From contig JAUEDM010000006.1 of the NCBI GenBank assembly GCA_033439685.1, forward strand, positions 2,046,001 through 2,110,000: a stretch of 64,000 bases of DNA, read 5' to 3'. The DNA comes from Apodospora peruviana (taxonomy: Eukaryota > Ascomycota > Sordariomycetes > Sordariales > Lasiosphaeriaceae). Below, in pieces: positions 54,313 to 64,000 of this stretch; position 1 is the stretch's first letter; every line of letters begins with the position of its first letter. Made by a program: the position numbers and the translations under genes. Below the pieces are notes generated by a model that saw only the letters and a list, made by a program, of their open reading frames with translations, searched no databases and had not been told where the DNA came from.

Positions 54313-55524
54313 TTAGTAATGCAGCGATGCTGATGACGATGCTACTGGCGCAGTGCCAGTCGCGAAGGCCAGTGTGGTGCTGTTTGCAGTGAGAGGGAAC
54401 GGCGCAAGAGTCGGGGCCACCGACTCAATGCCAGTCTCCGTCGCAGAGGCAGTTTCCGATTCCGTCTCGGTGACAGTCACGACCTCATCGGGCGGGCATG
54501 CACTCTCAGATGCCTCAGGCAGGGCGCCCTTGGTGGTCGAGATCTCCTTGACGGGAAGGGTGACAGACGAGGCCGGGGCTTCTTTTGTGACAGTCATAGT
54601 CATGTAGACGGTGGATGCGGGCAATGTGACGGTCACAGCGTTGCCGGCACAGTCGCAAGCCTCTCCACCGGATCCAGACCCAGCGCCGGATCCAGAGTCT
54701 GAACCTAGGTCATTGCCAGAGCTTGAGCCGGAGGTGGGCAGGAGAGTCTCGGTAGTGGTAGCGACCGCGCCGACCGTGACGGTGCGTGTACCGGTGCTTG
54801 TCATTGTCTTGGTGGTGGTAGAGTCGGCCTCAGCCGCGGGGGTTTTGACGCCAACTTCATGGCTAACGGTCTGGGTGACGACCTCGACGACATTGGAGAA
54901 GTACTCGGACAGGAAGGTTGAGGTCACAACGCGGGGACCCTCACCGCCGCCCTGCCCATTGCCACCAAGAGTAATGGTCACGACCTTGGCGGTTGTCTTA
55001 ACAACAACATGGGTTGAAGTCATAGTCACGGTGCTGGTGACATGGGACACAGCTGCGGGGGTGGATTCAGCTGCGAGGGAAGACGTCGTGGACCCCTTGA
55101 CGAGATCGTAGGAGGAGGCCTCAGCCAAGATGCTCGACTGGATGGACGAGGCTTCGGTTACGGGGCAGACAACTTCGGTAACCACAGATGTCAGAGTGAC
55201 TTTCTTGGTAATCAGAGCCTCGGTAGGTAGGGCAGCGAGCTCTTCGGATTTGGTCGGGCAGTTGGTGATGGTAGCAGCGCAAGACGTAATCGTCTGGGTC
55301 GAGGTAGCGATGACGGTCAGAGTAGTGAGACCACCCTCCGTGCCGTTGACAACGGGAGACACGATGCCGGTTCCTGCTGGGGCAGTGACCGACGGTGCAA
55401 CGCCGTAGCTGCTTCCCGTAGCAAGCTCGGTGGAGTTCTGCCGGCGGAAGTGCATGTGGCGGGGGTGGGAGTATGCGGATGTAAGAGCGGCACAGAAGCC
55501 GAGAGCAACGGTGAAAGACTTCAT
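54313..55524 (-). CDS. Secreted Ser/Thr-rich cell-surface protein
   Basis: A single exon of 403 residues. A signal peptide (MKSFTVALGFCAALTSAYS) is followed by a dibasic site FRRQN at residues 27-28 that could be cut by a Kex2-type protease. The mature protein is dominated by Thr, Ser, Val and Ala, as in heavily O-mannosylated wall proteins. A small Cys-containing block (TLTVIATSTQTITSCAATIT, then NCPTKSEEL and VVTEVVCPVTEASS) is the recognisable part, and a Gly/Ser linker precedes EACDCAGNAVTV. The C-terminus (APVASSSASLHY) lacks the hydrophobic tail needed for a GPI anchor, so it is probably secreted or wall-bound by other means. Exact family unknown. Confidence 0.75.
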   Translation of the reverse strand: MKSFTVALGFCAALTSAYSHPRHMHFRRQNSTELATGSSYGVAPSVTAPAGTGIVSPVVNGTEGGLTTLTVIATSTQTITSCAATITNCPTKSEELAALPTEALITKKVTLTSVVTEVVCPVTEASSIQSSILAEASSYDLVKGSTTSSLAAESTPAAVSHVTSTVTMTSTHVVVKTTAKVVTITLGGNGQGGGEGPRVVTSTFLSEYFSNVVEVVTQTVSHEVGVKTPAAEADSTTTKTMTSTGTRTVTVGAVATTTETLLPTSGSSSGNDLGSDSGSGAGSGSGGEACDCAGNAVTVTLPASTVYMTMTVTKEAPASSVTLPVKEISTTKGALPEASESACPPDEVVTVTETESETASATETGIESVAPTLAPFPLTANSTTLAFATGTAPVASSSASLHY

Positions 55525-58500
55525 CGTGTGTAGCGGTTGATGGGTATTTTCCGGATGATGCTTGGTATGTTCCTTTCCTGATCCAACCTAAGTCGTTGGG
55601 TTCGAGTTCTTATCTGTTCTCAAAAGATCGAATTGGGTGAAAGTAGCGAAAGTCGACTCCGCTAGGGCAGGCAGAAACAGTTTCGTCCCTTGAAAGAGAA
55701 TGTATAAACAGTTGGAAAAGAGAGAAATGAATCACTGCTACACTAGGCAGGAGAGCAGACAAGCAGAAAGAATGATGCTTGACTGTAAAAGAGAGAACTT
55801 GGTCGATGACAAAGGAATGGAAGGAGGGTGAAGAGAGAGGAGAAGAAAGGGAGACAGACACACAGCGGTGGACGTCGGTTTAGTCTTAAAAAAAACAACT
55901 CGTTCTCGTCCACTCCCGTGCTTCGTCTCTGCATCTCACCATCAGACGCGCGGGAACCCTTGCTGGGGTGCATGAGAGCACAGCCGCCTGGGCCTATCCA
56001 CAACTTGTGGCATCACGGTGGACATCTGCTTTTCATGAAGGACTGGCGTGGGAAACCGAAGGGCCTCCACTGGTCAGCCAGCACTGGAGTGAACGAACGA
56101 CAGCAACGATGTGTGGTCGGGTGAAATCCAGGAGTTTGTCGTTGCATGGGGCTCCGGCAAGACGGGCGGGGGTAGGCCCGGCAAACAAGGGGGGCAGATG
56201 CAGGAACAGAAAAAACCTGAGACGAGACCTCTGGCCAATAGGGGGCGGTCGTCGGCAACTGATTTGGCTCAGGGGTAGCCCCACCGACCGCACAACGCCG
56301 CGAGGGGCTAGACCGGGGTTCGCATCAGCGTTTGTGGGCACTTGAAAGGGGGCGCCAGGGATCTGGGCCAGCTCGGGGGATTGCCAGGGCGTGGCAGACT
56401 CGAACAACATCATCGCATTCCATAATAAAAGCCTGATGTCCTTTGGAAGTTTGGATAGATGAGGAATACGTGCTTGAAATTCGTCAAGCAACGGCGATCA
56501 GCTCCGTGGTTAAACGCCGTTATGATCCACGCGACTGTGCAGTGTAAATCGAGGGTCGACCGTGGAAACATCAACCGTCAAACCGGGACGCTGGGGAGAC
56601 CGAGACAGGTGATCGGCTGAATAATGCTCCTGGTTGGCTTCTTGGTTCTGAACAAGCTCCTGAGCAAAAACTCAGCGTTTCTTTCCCCGGGACCAAGCGT
56701 GATCTGAGCCTCCTTCGCATGCTTTACGCTGATCAGAGCAAGCGAGGGACGGGTTGTGGTTGAAAACTTGAAGAGATGGCAGCGGGAAGAGAAACGGACT
56801 CGGAGCAGAGGGATACCTTAGGTAATTGACGACGAGGCGGGGTCAGACACCGCTCACCGCTCGTGAACAACGGCAGCGACTTTAGCCTCCGAAAAAACAA
56901 GTCGCACCTTCTGAATCGAAACAAGCAACTAGAACGACCGAGCACCGGCAATGGTAGTAGGAGCAAGAATATCCATCTCGACTTCCTCATCAGTTCCCTA
57001 ATCCAGCGATCCTGTGGACCGTGCAGACAACTCCATGGAATCTAGACGTGCCCGTGGATCTCGGGGAGGCAATCAATGCCTAACAAGCTCAAAATCCTCA
57101 TGACGGGAGCCTTTTGCTCCTCCGAACAGAATATTCCTCAGGAACGGAGATGAATACAACGGCGCAGTCAGCTAGCGGTGCGGGTACAAGCTCACCGTCC
57201 CAACGTTTTTAGCCACCTCGGCGCCAGAGAAGCTTTCCCTTGGGTTCGCTCTTGATCCCGTGCTTCCCGTATTACTTCTAGGCCCTGACATGGCATCTTT
57301 TAAAAGCATCGACCCGTCCGATCTTTTTTATTTGGAGCTCATGCAAACCAAATCCCCTTCACGAAAAAGGACATTGACCCTCTTGACAGGAGAGGAGCCG
57401 CGTGGGGTTTTCTTTTGTCGGTCCTCACAGCCACGACGAGGACCGTGGAATAAACAGACACACAATCTTTGGAAGGTCAAGGTGTCGTCCATGAAAGATC
57501 CGAGGAGGTGTCTTTGTGTGCTCTCGGGTGCTTACCTTCACAAATCACGGTTGGTGCCGAGAGCTGGAATTCGGGAATTGAAGGTCGGGATGGTGAAACG
57601 GTCAACCCCCTTTTCTCATCCCCTCTTTCTTTGACCCTCCGTGGCCGGCCTGCGGTCCCCTTATCCTTGTCGACGAGCCTTTTAAAACCAGGAAATTGAC
57701 CCAACAAGGTGACCGACAAGTTCAATTGAGGGAGATCACAAATGGGGCTTTTCAATGCGTAAACTTTGCAGGGGCTGTCGTCTCATGCTATAAACCCAGG
57801 TTCAGGAAAACCAAACCTTGTTGTTCATGTTTATTCTTGGTAGAAAAAAAGATCCGCACAGGCCAAGGTATTCCATTGATTTAAGATGTGGACAGAGCAC
57901 CGCCACGCCGCATTTTGTTATACCCGACACGCGTTTCCAGATGGGTTCATGGTTCTACTGTTGTCCATATTCGTCAAGACCCATAACGTTACCATTAACT
58001 TTTAAGGATAATACACGGGTGACAATTTTGGCTCTCCGTGATTACGATACAATAGAGACGTACACGTTCCTGGGTGTTGAATCCTCCAATGGTGACGATA
58101 CAAACGGGGATGGGGGGGGCAGAATGTCGCAAACTTGCGACCAGACTCAATGAGATGATAGTGTGTGGTGTGGTGTTGCAGCTCCTGCTTGTTACACGCC
58201 CCGGTCTACCAAGTATTCTCACGCGAACATACATATACGTCGCGGGTGATAAGGTGAAGGCCGAAACAAGACGAGGCTACGCCGAGGTTCATGAGGAATC
58301 ACATTTGGAAAATATTTGCAAACAGAACTCCGAGGCTTTCTGGTCACAGCCTTCCTCTGCTGAGGTTCTATTCAACCGGCATCCTGCCGACGGCTGCCAG
58401 ATATCCCGGGAGGCGTTGTGGTCGCATACAAACACCTGAACAAAAGAAACCAACAAGACCCCATACAGATAAGATAGTCTGATAGACTATTAAGAGCAAG

Positions 58501-59196
58501 CAAGCGCCACTGGTCAGCTCTTATAGTGTCGGGTGTTATGGAAGGAACTGACCGCGAAGAAGTCACACCACTCTGGTGTAAGTGCTCGATCAGGAAAGCG
58601 CCAGCGGATAAGGGTTAGGGTTAGAGCAATCTGACTTACGTCATTGACACACTTTCCACCACTGAATTTGGTTTCTAAAAGCAACGATGGTCTTTACTAG
58701 GTAGGTACTGAAGAGGAGTATTTGATAACTTCCATGTTCACTAGACATGAACCACGTCTCTGATTTGGTTCCCAATTGCAGGAGGGTTGCAGTTTTCCAC
58801 TGTTGCACGAGATGTACATATGCGGTAAATGCCCGAATAGTCCGACGAATAGGCAGGCGACGTGTGATGATCTATCTCGATACGGAGTAGAACTCAGACT
58901 CTCGGCTTAAGTGGAAAGCCCAGCCACCACTCTTCTATGATTCTATCTCAGCACTCTCAGCTTCACAGAACAACAATTACCCAAGGCAGCCTTTACTTTC
59001 TTGTCGTGTGTTTTCCGCGTCGGTATCTCGAGGCGCAACTATCGCCTGAACGTCAAGTTATTCCCGAACTATAAATCCGGAGCGGGATTCGGATCGATCC
59101 GCCAAGTGCCGAGTGTCGGGTGCGGCCTAGTCAGTATCGGGACTGGACGGTGCCTTTCATTCACACAGCTGGCCCCTTTGGTCTCGGGATTTCAAT
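55525..59196. other. Long intergenic region, 3.7 kb, between divergent genes
   Basis: No coding region is supported. Open frames of 80-150 codons (for example minus strand 56033-56491 and plus strand 57260-57634) show no domain or protein-like pattern. It includes a telomere-like TAAGGGTTAGGGTTAG at 58609-58624 and GATACCTTAGGTAATT near 56813. It may hold non-coding RNA or long leaders, but nothing specific can be shown. Confidence 0.5.
58609..58624 (+). repeat. Interstitial telomere-like TTAGGG motif
   Basis: Sixteen bases of TAAGGGTTAGGGTTAG, between two and three units of the fungal telomere repeat, in the middle of a gene-poor spacer. Confidence 0.6.
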
Positions 59197-61348
59197 ATGC
59201 GTGAGTTTGATCACGTAGAAACTGTTTGACTAACTGATCATTAGGCACTGACATCAAGTGCAGGTCACTCATCACTGCTAATATGCTGGCTCTCAATGCT
59301 CTCCCGGCTCGGCCTGGGCGCGGCCGCCCCTATTCAGAACGTGATGATGGCCGGCGCCGGGGGAAGCAAGGGCGCAGTTGCCAGTGAAAGTTTTATCTGC
59401 TCGCGGATTGGCGTCAACATGATTGAGATGGGCGTAAGCTCACCCTTCTACTTCAACTCCCAGACCCAACACAAATCTGACGCTGATAACACAGGGCACT
59501 GCTGCCGACGCCATGGTGGCAACAGAGCTCTGCGTTGGAGTCATCGGCATGTATCACTCCGGAATCGGCGGCGGCGGCTTCATGCTTGTTCGTGACAAGA
59601 ACGGCAGGTACGAGACCATAGACTACCGTGAGTCTGCCCCGGCGGCTGCCCATCGGGACATGTACAAGGACGACCCGAAGTCCAGCGTGACCGGTGCCCT
59701 CTCCGTCGCTATTCCAGGGGAGCTGCGGGGGTTGGAGTATCTGCACAAGAAGTACGGTGTAAGTGTTTGCTCGAGTTCGAAGAGGAAGGAGGACGACATC
59801 TCTAACTCAGATCAACTACATAGGTACTGCCGTGGAGGACACTCGTCGGGCCTTCTGTCAGGATTGCACGCAATGGGTTTGAAGGTGAGGATCATCAGGA
59901 ATCTTGACAGGTTTTTTAGGCTACATGTTGACAGATCTGCAGTCACCGAGGATCTGGTCCGATACATGAAGGCTGCCAGCCAAACGAGCGCGTTTCTTAC
60001 CAAGGACTCGATTTGGGCCGAAGACTTTGCCCCTAATGGTACGAGATTGCCAACCAACCTATATGTATGCCGTTGAACGAAAGCTCACTGTTCTTGTAGG
60101 AACTTTGGTAAAGCTCGGTGATGTGATTACCAGAAAGCGCTTTGCAGAGTAAGTTCAATCTGTTATGCTCCAAAATACGGATTATCATGACACTGTCGAC
60201 TAACCACCAACATAGCTCCCTAGAAAAGATCGCCAACAAAGGAGCCGATGAGTTCTACGAGGGTGAACTTGCCAACTCAATGATTGACTACATCCAGTCG
60301 CTAAACGGAACAATGACTCTCGACGATCTCAAGAATTACACCGTCAAAATCAAGCAGCCGCTTAGTATCAGCTACCGTGACTACAGGCTCTTTACCACCA
60401 GCGCACCAAGCAGCGGAGCCGTGATGCTCAGCATCCTCAAGACGATGGAACAGTATCCCAGCGCGGATCTCCAGAACGTCAACCTGACAACTCACCGCTT
60501 CGTCGAGGCCATGAAGTTCGCCTACGGGGCTCGGCAGGAACTCGGTGACCCAGATTACATTGGCAACATCACGGAATACCAAGAACAGATGATGAGCGAC
60601 GACAAGGCGAAAGAGACACGCAAGCTTATCATGGACAACCAGACGCAACCCATAGAGGTGTACGACCCGCTGTCTCTCTACGCGGTCGATAGCAAGGGAA
60701 CCTCGCATATCGTCACGGCAGACCGCTCGGGCTTGACAGTTTCGACAACAACCACGATCAACCTCTTGTTCGGCGCGCAAATCATGACCCCCGACACGGG
60801 AATTATTCTGTATGTATCAGCGGCTGTTTTTACTCTCCTAAGGTCTAGATTAACAGCTCATTAACCAACCTGATGATAGTAACGACGAAATGGATGACTT
60901 CTCCCAACCCGGCCGGCGCAACTCGTTCGGCTTTGAACCCTCCCCGGCCAACTTTATAGCGCCCGGGAAACGGCCCCTATCATCCATCACCCCGCTCATG
61001 GTCGACCACGCTGGCAACGGGACCCTCTTCTTCGCAACAGGTGCCGCCGGCGGGTCGCGCATCATCAGCGCCACCACCGAGGTCGCGTGGAATCTGATGG
61101 AGCTGGGCATGAGCATCCACGATGCCATCGCCGCGCCGCGGCTGCACGATCAGCTCATGCCTGACATGCTGCTGCTGGAGGAAGAGTTCGACGAAAACGT
61201 GCTCCTGAGTTTGAAGGAGAAGAAGCATAACGTTACCATGATGGCGCCGGGGGCGAGCGCCGCGCAGGGAATCGTGAGGCTATGGGATGGGAGGTTCGAC
61301 GCGGCGGGCGAGACGAGACAGAAGAACAGCGCAGGCTTGGTGGTTTGA
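59197..61348 (+). CDS. Gamma-glutamyltransferase (glutathione hydrolase)
   Basis: Eight exons (59197-59200, 59264-59433, 59495-59758, 59824-59884, 59943-60038, 60100-60148, 60216-60809, 60880-61348) give 568 residues in one frame. The first coding exon is only ATGC. Its join forms MRHSSLLICWLSMLSRLGLG, a signal peptide. The large-subunit region shows GTAADAMVATELCVGVIGMY, GIGGGGFML and DYRESAP; LPWRTLV and NGFEVTEDL follow. The maturation site GTSHIVTADRSGLTVS contains the Thr that cleaves the proenzyme and becomes the nucleophile. The small subunit contains MTPDTGIILNDEMDDF and GAAGGSRIIS. The enzyme removes the gamma-glutamyl group from glutathione in the vacuole or at the surface. All seven introns are GT-AG, 58-70 nt. 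Confidence 0.93.
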
Positions 61349-61677
61349 TGAATAATTACATTCCTCAAGTCATTTGAACATACTTGATAGACCTTACATA
61401 ACGACTAAAAAGCAGATAAATAACAGTTCTCATTAGCCTCATAAATCTATACCGGGCACTAGGAACTATGTAACGCGCTTTTATTTACGTGCTTGAATTA
61501 ACCTCTCTCTAATTACTTCAAGAAACACCCATCCATACTGCTGGCAAGTTGAAGAAAACAAAACAATTTAACCCCAATTTCCCAGATAGGTACCTAATTA
61601 ACAAAACGCCAACCCCTTTGCTCCCCTCTTACTACATTAAGGTCATAACATCGTCATCCCCTCACCCTTTTTGTCCA
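61349..61677. other. Spacer between convergent genes, 329 bp
   Basis: Shared 3' region of the gamma-glutamyltransferase and alcohol dehydrogenase genes; GATAGGTACCTAATT at 61585-61599. No coding region. Confidence 0.55.
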
Positions 61678-62812
61678 TTACCTAGACGTATCAACCACAT
61701 ACCTCCCCACAATCTTACCCTCCCTCATCATCTCGTACACGTTCTGCAGCTCGCTCAGCCCGACCGTCTTGAAGGGGACCTTGATCAAACCCCTGGAAAA
61801 GAAATCCAGCGCCTCCGCCGTATCCTGCCGGTTGCCGACATAGCTGCCCTTGATCGTGATCATCCTTACGACGGTATCGAAAACAGGCGCCTTGAGGTAC
61901 GCTTTCGCCGGCAGACCGATGCACACCACGCTGCCGCGGCTGCGCACGTACTCGGTCGCCTGCTGGAACGGCTTCTCCTGCACAGCCAACAACAAAACAG
62001 CGTGCGGGCCGAGTCCGTCGGGAGTCGCGGCTTTGACGTCCGTCACTAAATCAGACGAGGTCGTGAAGTCAACATACGCAGCCGCGCCCAGTTTTTTGCA
62101 ACTCTCGGCCTTCTCGGCCGACCCGCCATCGATAGCAATCGCGTGCAGGCCCATGGCTTTCGCGTACTGGATCGCCATGCTGCCCAAACCGCCGCCGGCA
62201 CCAACGATAGCGACCCACTGGCCCGGGCGCACGTTTGATTCTTTCAGTCCTTTGTAGACGGTGATACCTGCGCACAAAACGGGCGCGACCTCCTCGAGGG
62301 AGCAGGACGCCGGGATGCGGGCCACGTGCGCGGCTTTCGCGATGGCGTACTGCTGGAAGCTGCCGTCGACGGTGTAGCCGGACAGCAAGGCATGAGGACA
62401 GAGGGGCTCGTCGGCCTGCTGGCAAAAGCTGCAGGCCAGACAGCTGCCGTTGAGCCACTTGATGCCGACCGGGTCGCCTAGTTCGATGTCTTTAACGAGA
62501 GACCCCTTGGCGACGACGAGGCCAGCGCCTTCATGGCCGCCGACGAGCGGCAGTTTGGTGTCAAGCGGCCAGTCGCCCATCATGGCGTGCAGGTCGGTGT
62601 GACAGACGCCTGAGAACTTGACGTTGATGAGCACCTCATCTGGGCCGGGCTGCTGCACGGGTATCTTTTTGTAGATGGCGGCTAGATTAGAGGGGGAGAA
62701 TGTTAGTGACGGGAATTGGTGGAAAAGAGGTGGAAGAGCGGTGATGCGTACGGCCGCCCGATTTCTCGACTACTTGAGCCCATTGCTCGGTTGGGATCTC
62801 AAAGTTCGCCAT
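61678..62812 (-). CDS. Zinc-dependent alcohol dehydrogenase (ADH1 type)
   Basis: Two exons, 62752-62812 and 61678-62681, encode 354 residues, the normal length. The 70-nt GT-AG intron lies between EKSGG and [10 protein letters not shown]. It oxidises or forms ethanol and related alcohols with NAD(H). Catalytic zinc site: [15 protein letters not shown] and GGHEGAG. Structural zinc site: four Cys in [18 protein letters not shown]. Nucleotide fold: [18 protein letters not shown], with IDGG (Asp, NAD-type) after the next strand. The C-terminal [13 protein letters not shown] is typical of the fungal cytosolic group. No mitochondrial presequence is present. Confidence 0.94.
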
Positions 62813-64000
62813 TGTTTGATGTTGTGTTTAAATTTGGCTTGTTTGGTGGTAACGAAGTGAGATGTCGTCGGTATTGCCTGTAGTTGTACTACTCCTGAGA
62901 GCTGCCTCGTGGTATTTTCGTTCGTTGCGTTGGTTTTATCACTGTAGAACAGATGGTCATACAAACATAAGAAACAAACAACCAAGGCAAACTTTCCATG
63001 GCTCTTATATATACAGAAATCATGTCATCAGTTGCCGTCCGGTCCGACTTGCGGAGCCAAGAGGCACATCGAACCGCTGCATGGGTCCATCCATCTCGAC
63101 TCTAGAATCTAGATCAAGAAGGCAGGCAAGAACACGAGACTGGGGATTAAGGCGGAAGGAAGAGATCTGCAAGGCTCGATAGAGTGGCAGGACTTGGCCG
63201 ACGTCTGGTGATGCAGGTCTAGACAGCACCCACGGATGTTGATGAACAGGGGGTGGAAGAGGGTACGGGGCAAGAAACGTATGATCTGATCATCCGAAGG
63301 AAGGCCCGGAAAAGTCTCGTTACCACCGCACCCGCGTCCGCAACTGGCCGCCACTGAAGGCTGATTGGCAATTACTCGACCAAGTCCAGTTAATACCTTT
63401 AGTTTTCAGCAACGCGATGGCTCCTTCTTGACGGCCGTGTATTTCCATCCGCCTGGTGCGTTGCGCGTTCAGTTCCTCGATGTCTTGCTTGACTGGTAGT
63501 TGTCCGTCAAGCTGTGGAGAAGGAATCCTTCGATGGATAGGTCCATGCAAGGCATCAAGTGCCCTAGAAACCGTATAGCTAGGAAAGCCCAAGTAATCGG
63601 ATATTTCGGCATCTGTCAAGGCACATTGAAGCTGTACACTGAAATCCCAAGTTCAGATGGGTCGGTGATGATCTGATGAACGGGTAAGATAGAAGAGTTG
63701 ATGACGCTTCCTAGGATGGAAGGGTCCAGACTCTCGTTAGGGCTGTGCGAGAAACGCTACCCAGGCGCCTGATCTTCTCGGCGTTCGGTGCATTTAGTGG
63801 GCGCCACACCCCTAACGGCCCGCACGCCCATTATCGGTTATCTGGTGAGGTGGTGACGGGAAGGAACTTCAACGGTTAGTTATTACGGTTCGGGTCACGA
63901 CAAAAATAAGAATAGCTCAAGGGCATTGTCTCATACCTACGTGAAGTTGAACTAGGAGTTGTGACTCATGAGGAAAAATGTAAGTTCCGTCAAATAGGGT
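62813..64000. other. Right-hand end of window; no secure gene
   Basis: No gene can be supported with confidence. A minus-strand open stretch at about 63320-63640 reads ALTDAEISDYLGFPSYTVSR and later QDIEELNAQRTRRMEIHGRQ, which looks more protein-like than its surroundings. It could be an exon of a gene continuing beyond view or a relic. I do not recognise the family. A TGACTCA lies near 63962. Confidence 0.3.

Noticed and set aside
56033..56491. Minus-strand open frame of 152 codons in the long spacer
   Set aside because: No domain, no signal, no plausible splice context; expected by chance in GC-rich spacer.
1..64000. CRISPR arrays, prophage, insertion sequences
   Set aside because: No regularly spaced repeats or such proteins; the sequence is eukaryotic with spliceosomal introns throughout.

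Overview
The window is nuclear DNA of a filamentous ascomycete, most likely a Sordariomycete. Genes are spaced about 2-3 kb apart and carry short introns (about 50-120 nt) with CTAAC/CTGAC-like branch points. Gene families fit this: a fungal HSF1, an SPX-ankyrin-GDPD Gde1, a lipase-like/NACHT NLR, a Sen54 with fungal layout and intron-containing nuclear tRNA genes. There is no bacterial-style operon, virus, CRISPR array or intact transposon.

Layout. 1-13 kb: the C-terminus of the spliceosomal cyclophilin CWC27 (cut by the window edge), HSF1, a PPIL3-type spliceosomal cyclophilin on the minus strand, cytosolic prolyl-tRNA synthetase with a Gcn4/CPC1-type TGACTCA site upstream, and an arrestin-like protein. 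14-23 kb: an intron-bearing tRNA-Leu(UAG), the tRNA-splicing endonuclease subunit Sen54 with a Gly/Arg tail, a long non-coding stretch, and an unassigned nuclear-looking protein with an internally duplicated domain and several possible 5' exons. 24-31 kb: three minus-strand zinc-binding proteins in a row (ZPR1, an Rpr2/Snm1-type RNase P/MRP subunit, a UPF0587/DUF866 protein), then a divergent PPR-like mitochondrial protein. 32-38 kb: Gde1 glycerophosphodiesterase and an MFS transporter pseudogene.

38.7-44.9 kb is the most unusual region. A fructosamine-kinase-like gene and an NLR gene (lipase-like, NACHT and propeller-like regions) are each cut in two. The halves are joined so that a single inversion of about 2.25 kb (39438-41692, GGTCAT at both ends) explains both. 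Undoing it on paper makes both reading frames continuous across the joins. The NLR halves also carry frameshifts and stop codons.

46-64 kb: a WW-domain Gly/Pro/Gln-rich protein, a predicted ER type I membrane protein with a KKMH tail, a peroxisomal ALD-type ABC half-transporter, tRNA-Thr(CGU) and a second tRNA-Leu(UAG) with a longer intron, a secreted Ser/Thr-rich protein, gamma-glutamyltransferase with a 4-nt first coding exon, and a zinc alcohol dehydrogenase.

Themes. Many genes act in RNA processing (CWC27, PPIL3, Sen54, Rpr2/Snm1-like, three tRNA genes with introns). Three introns are best explained by GC-AG boundaries. A palindromic element built from TAGGTACCTA/CCTAGGTA recurs in the intergenic DNA. 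All exon boundaries were read by eye from splice consensus and family conservation; no database search was run.
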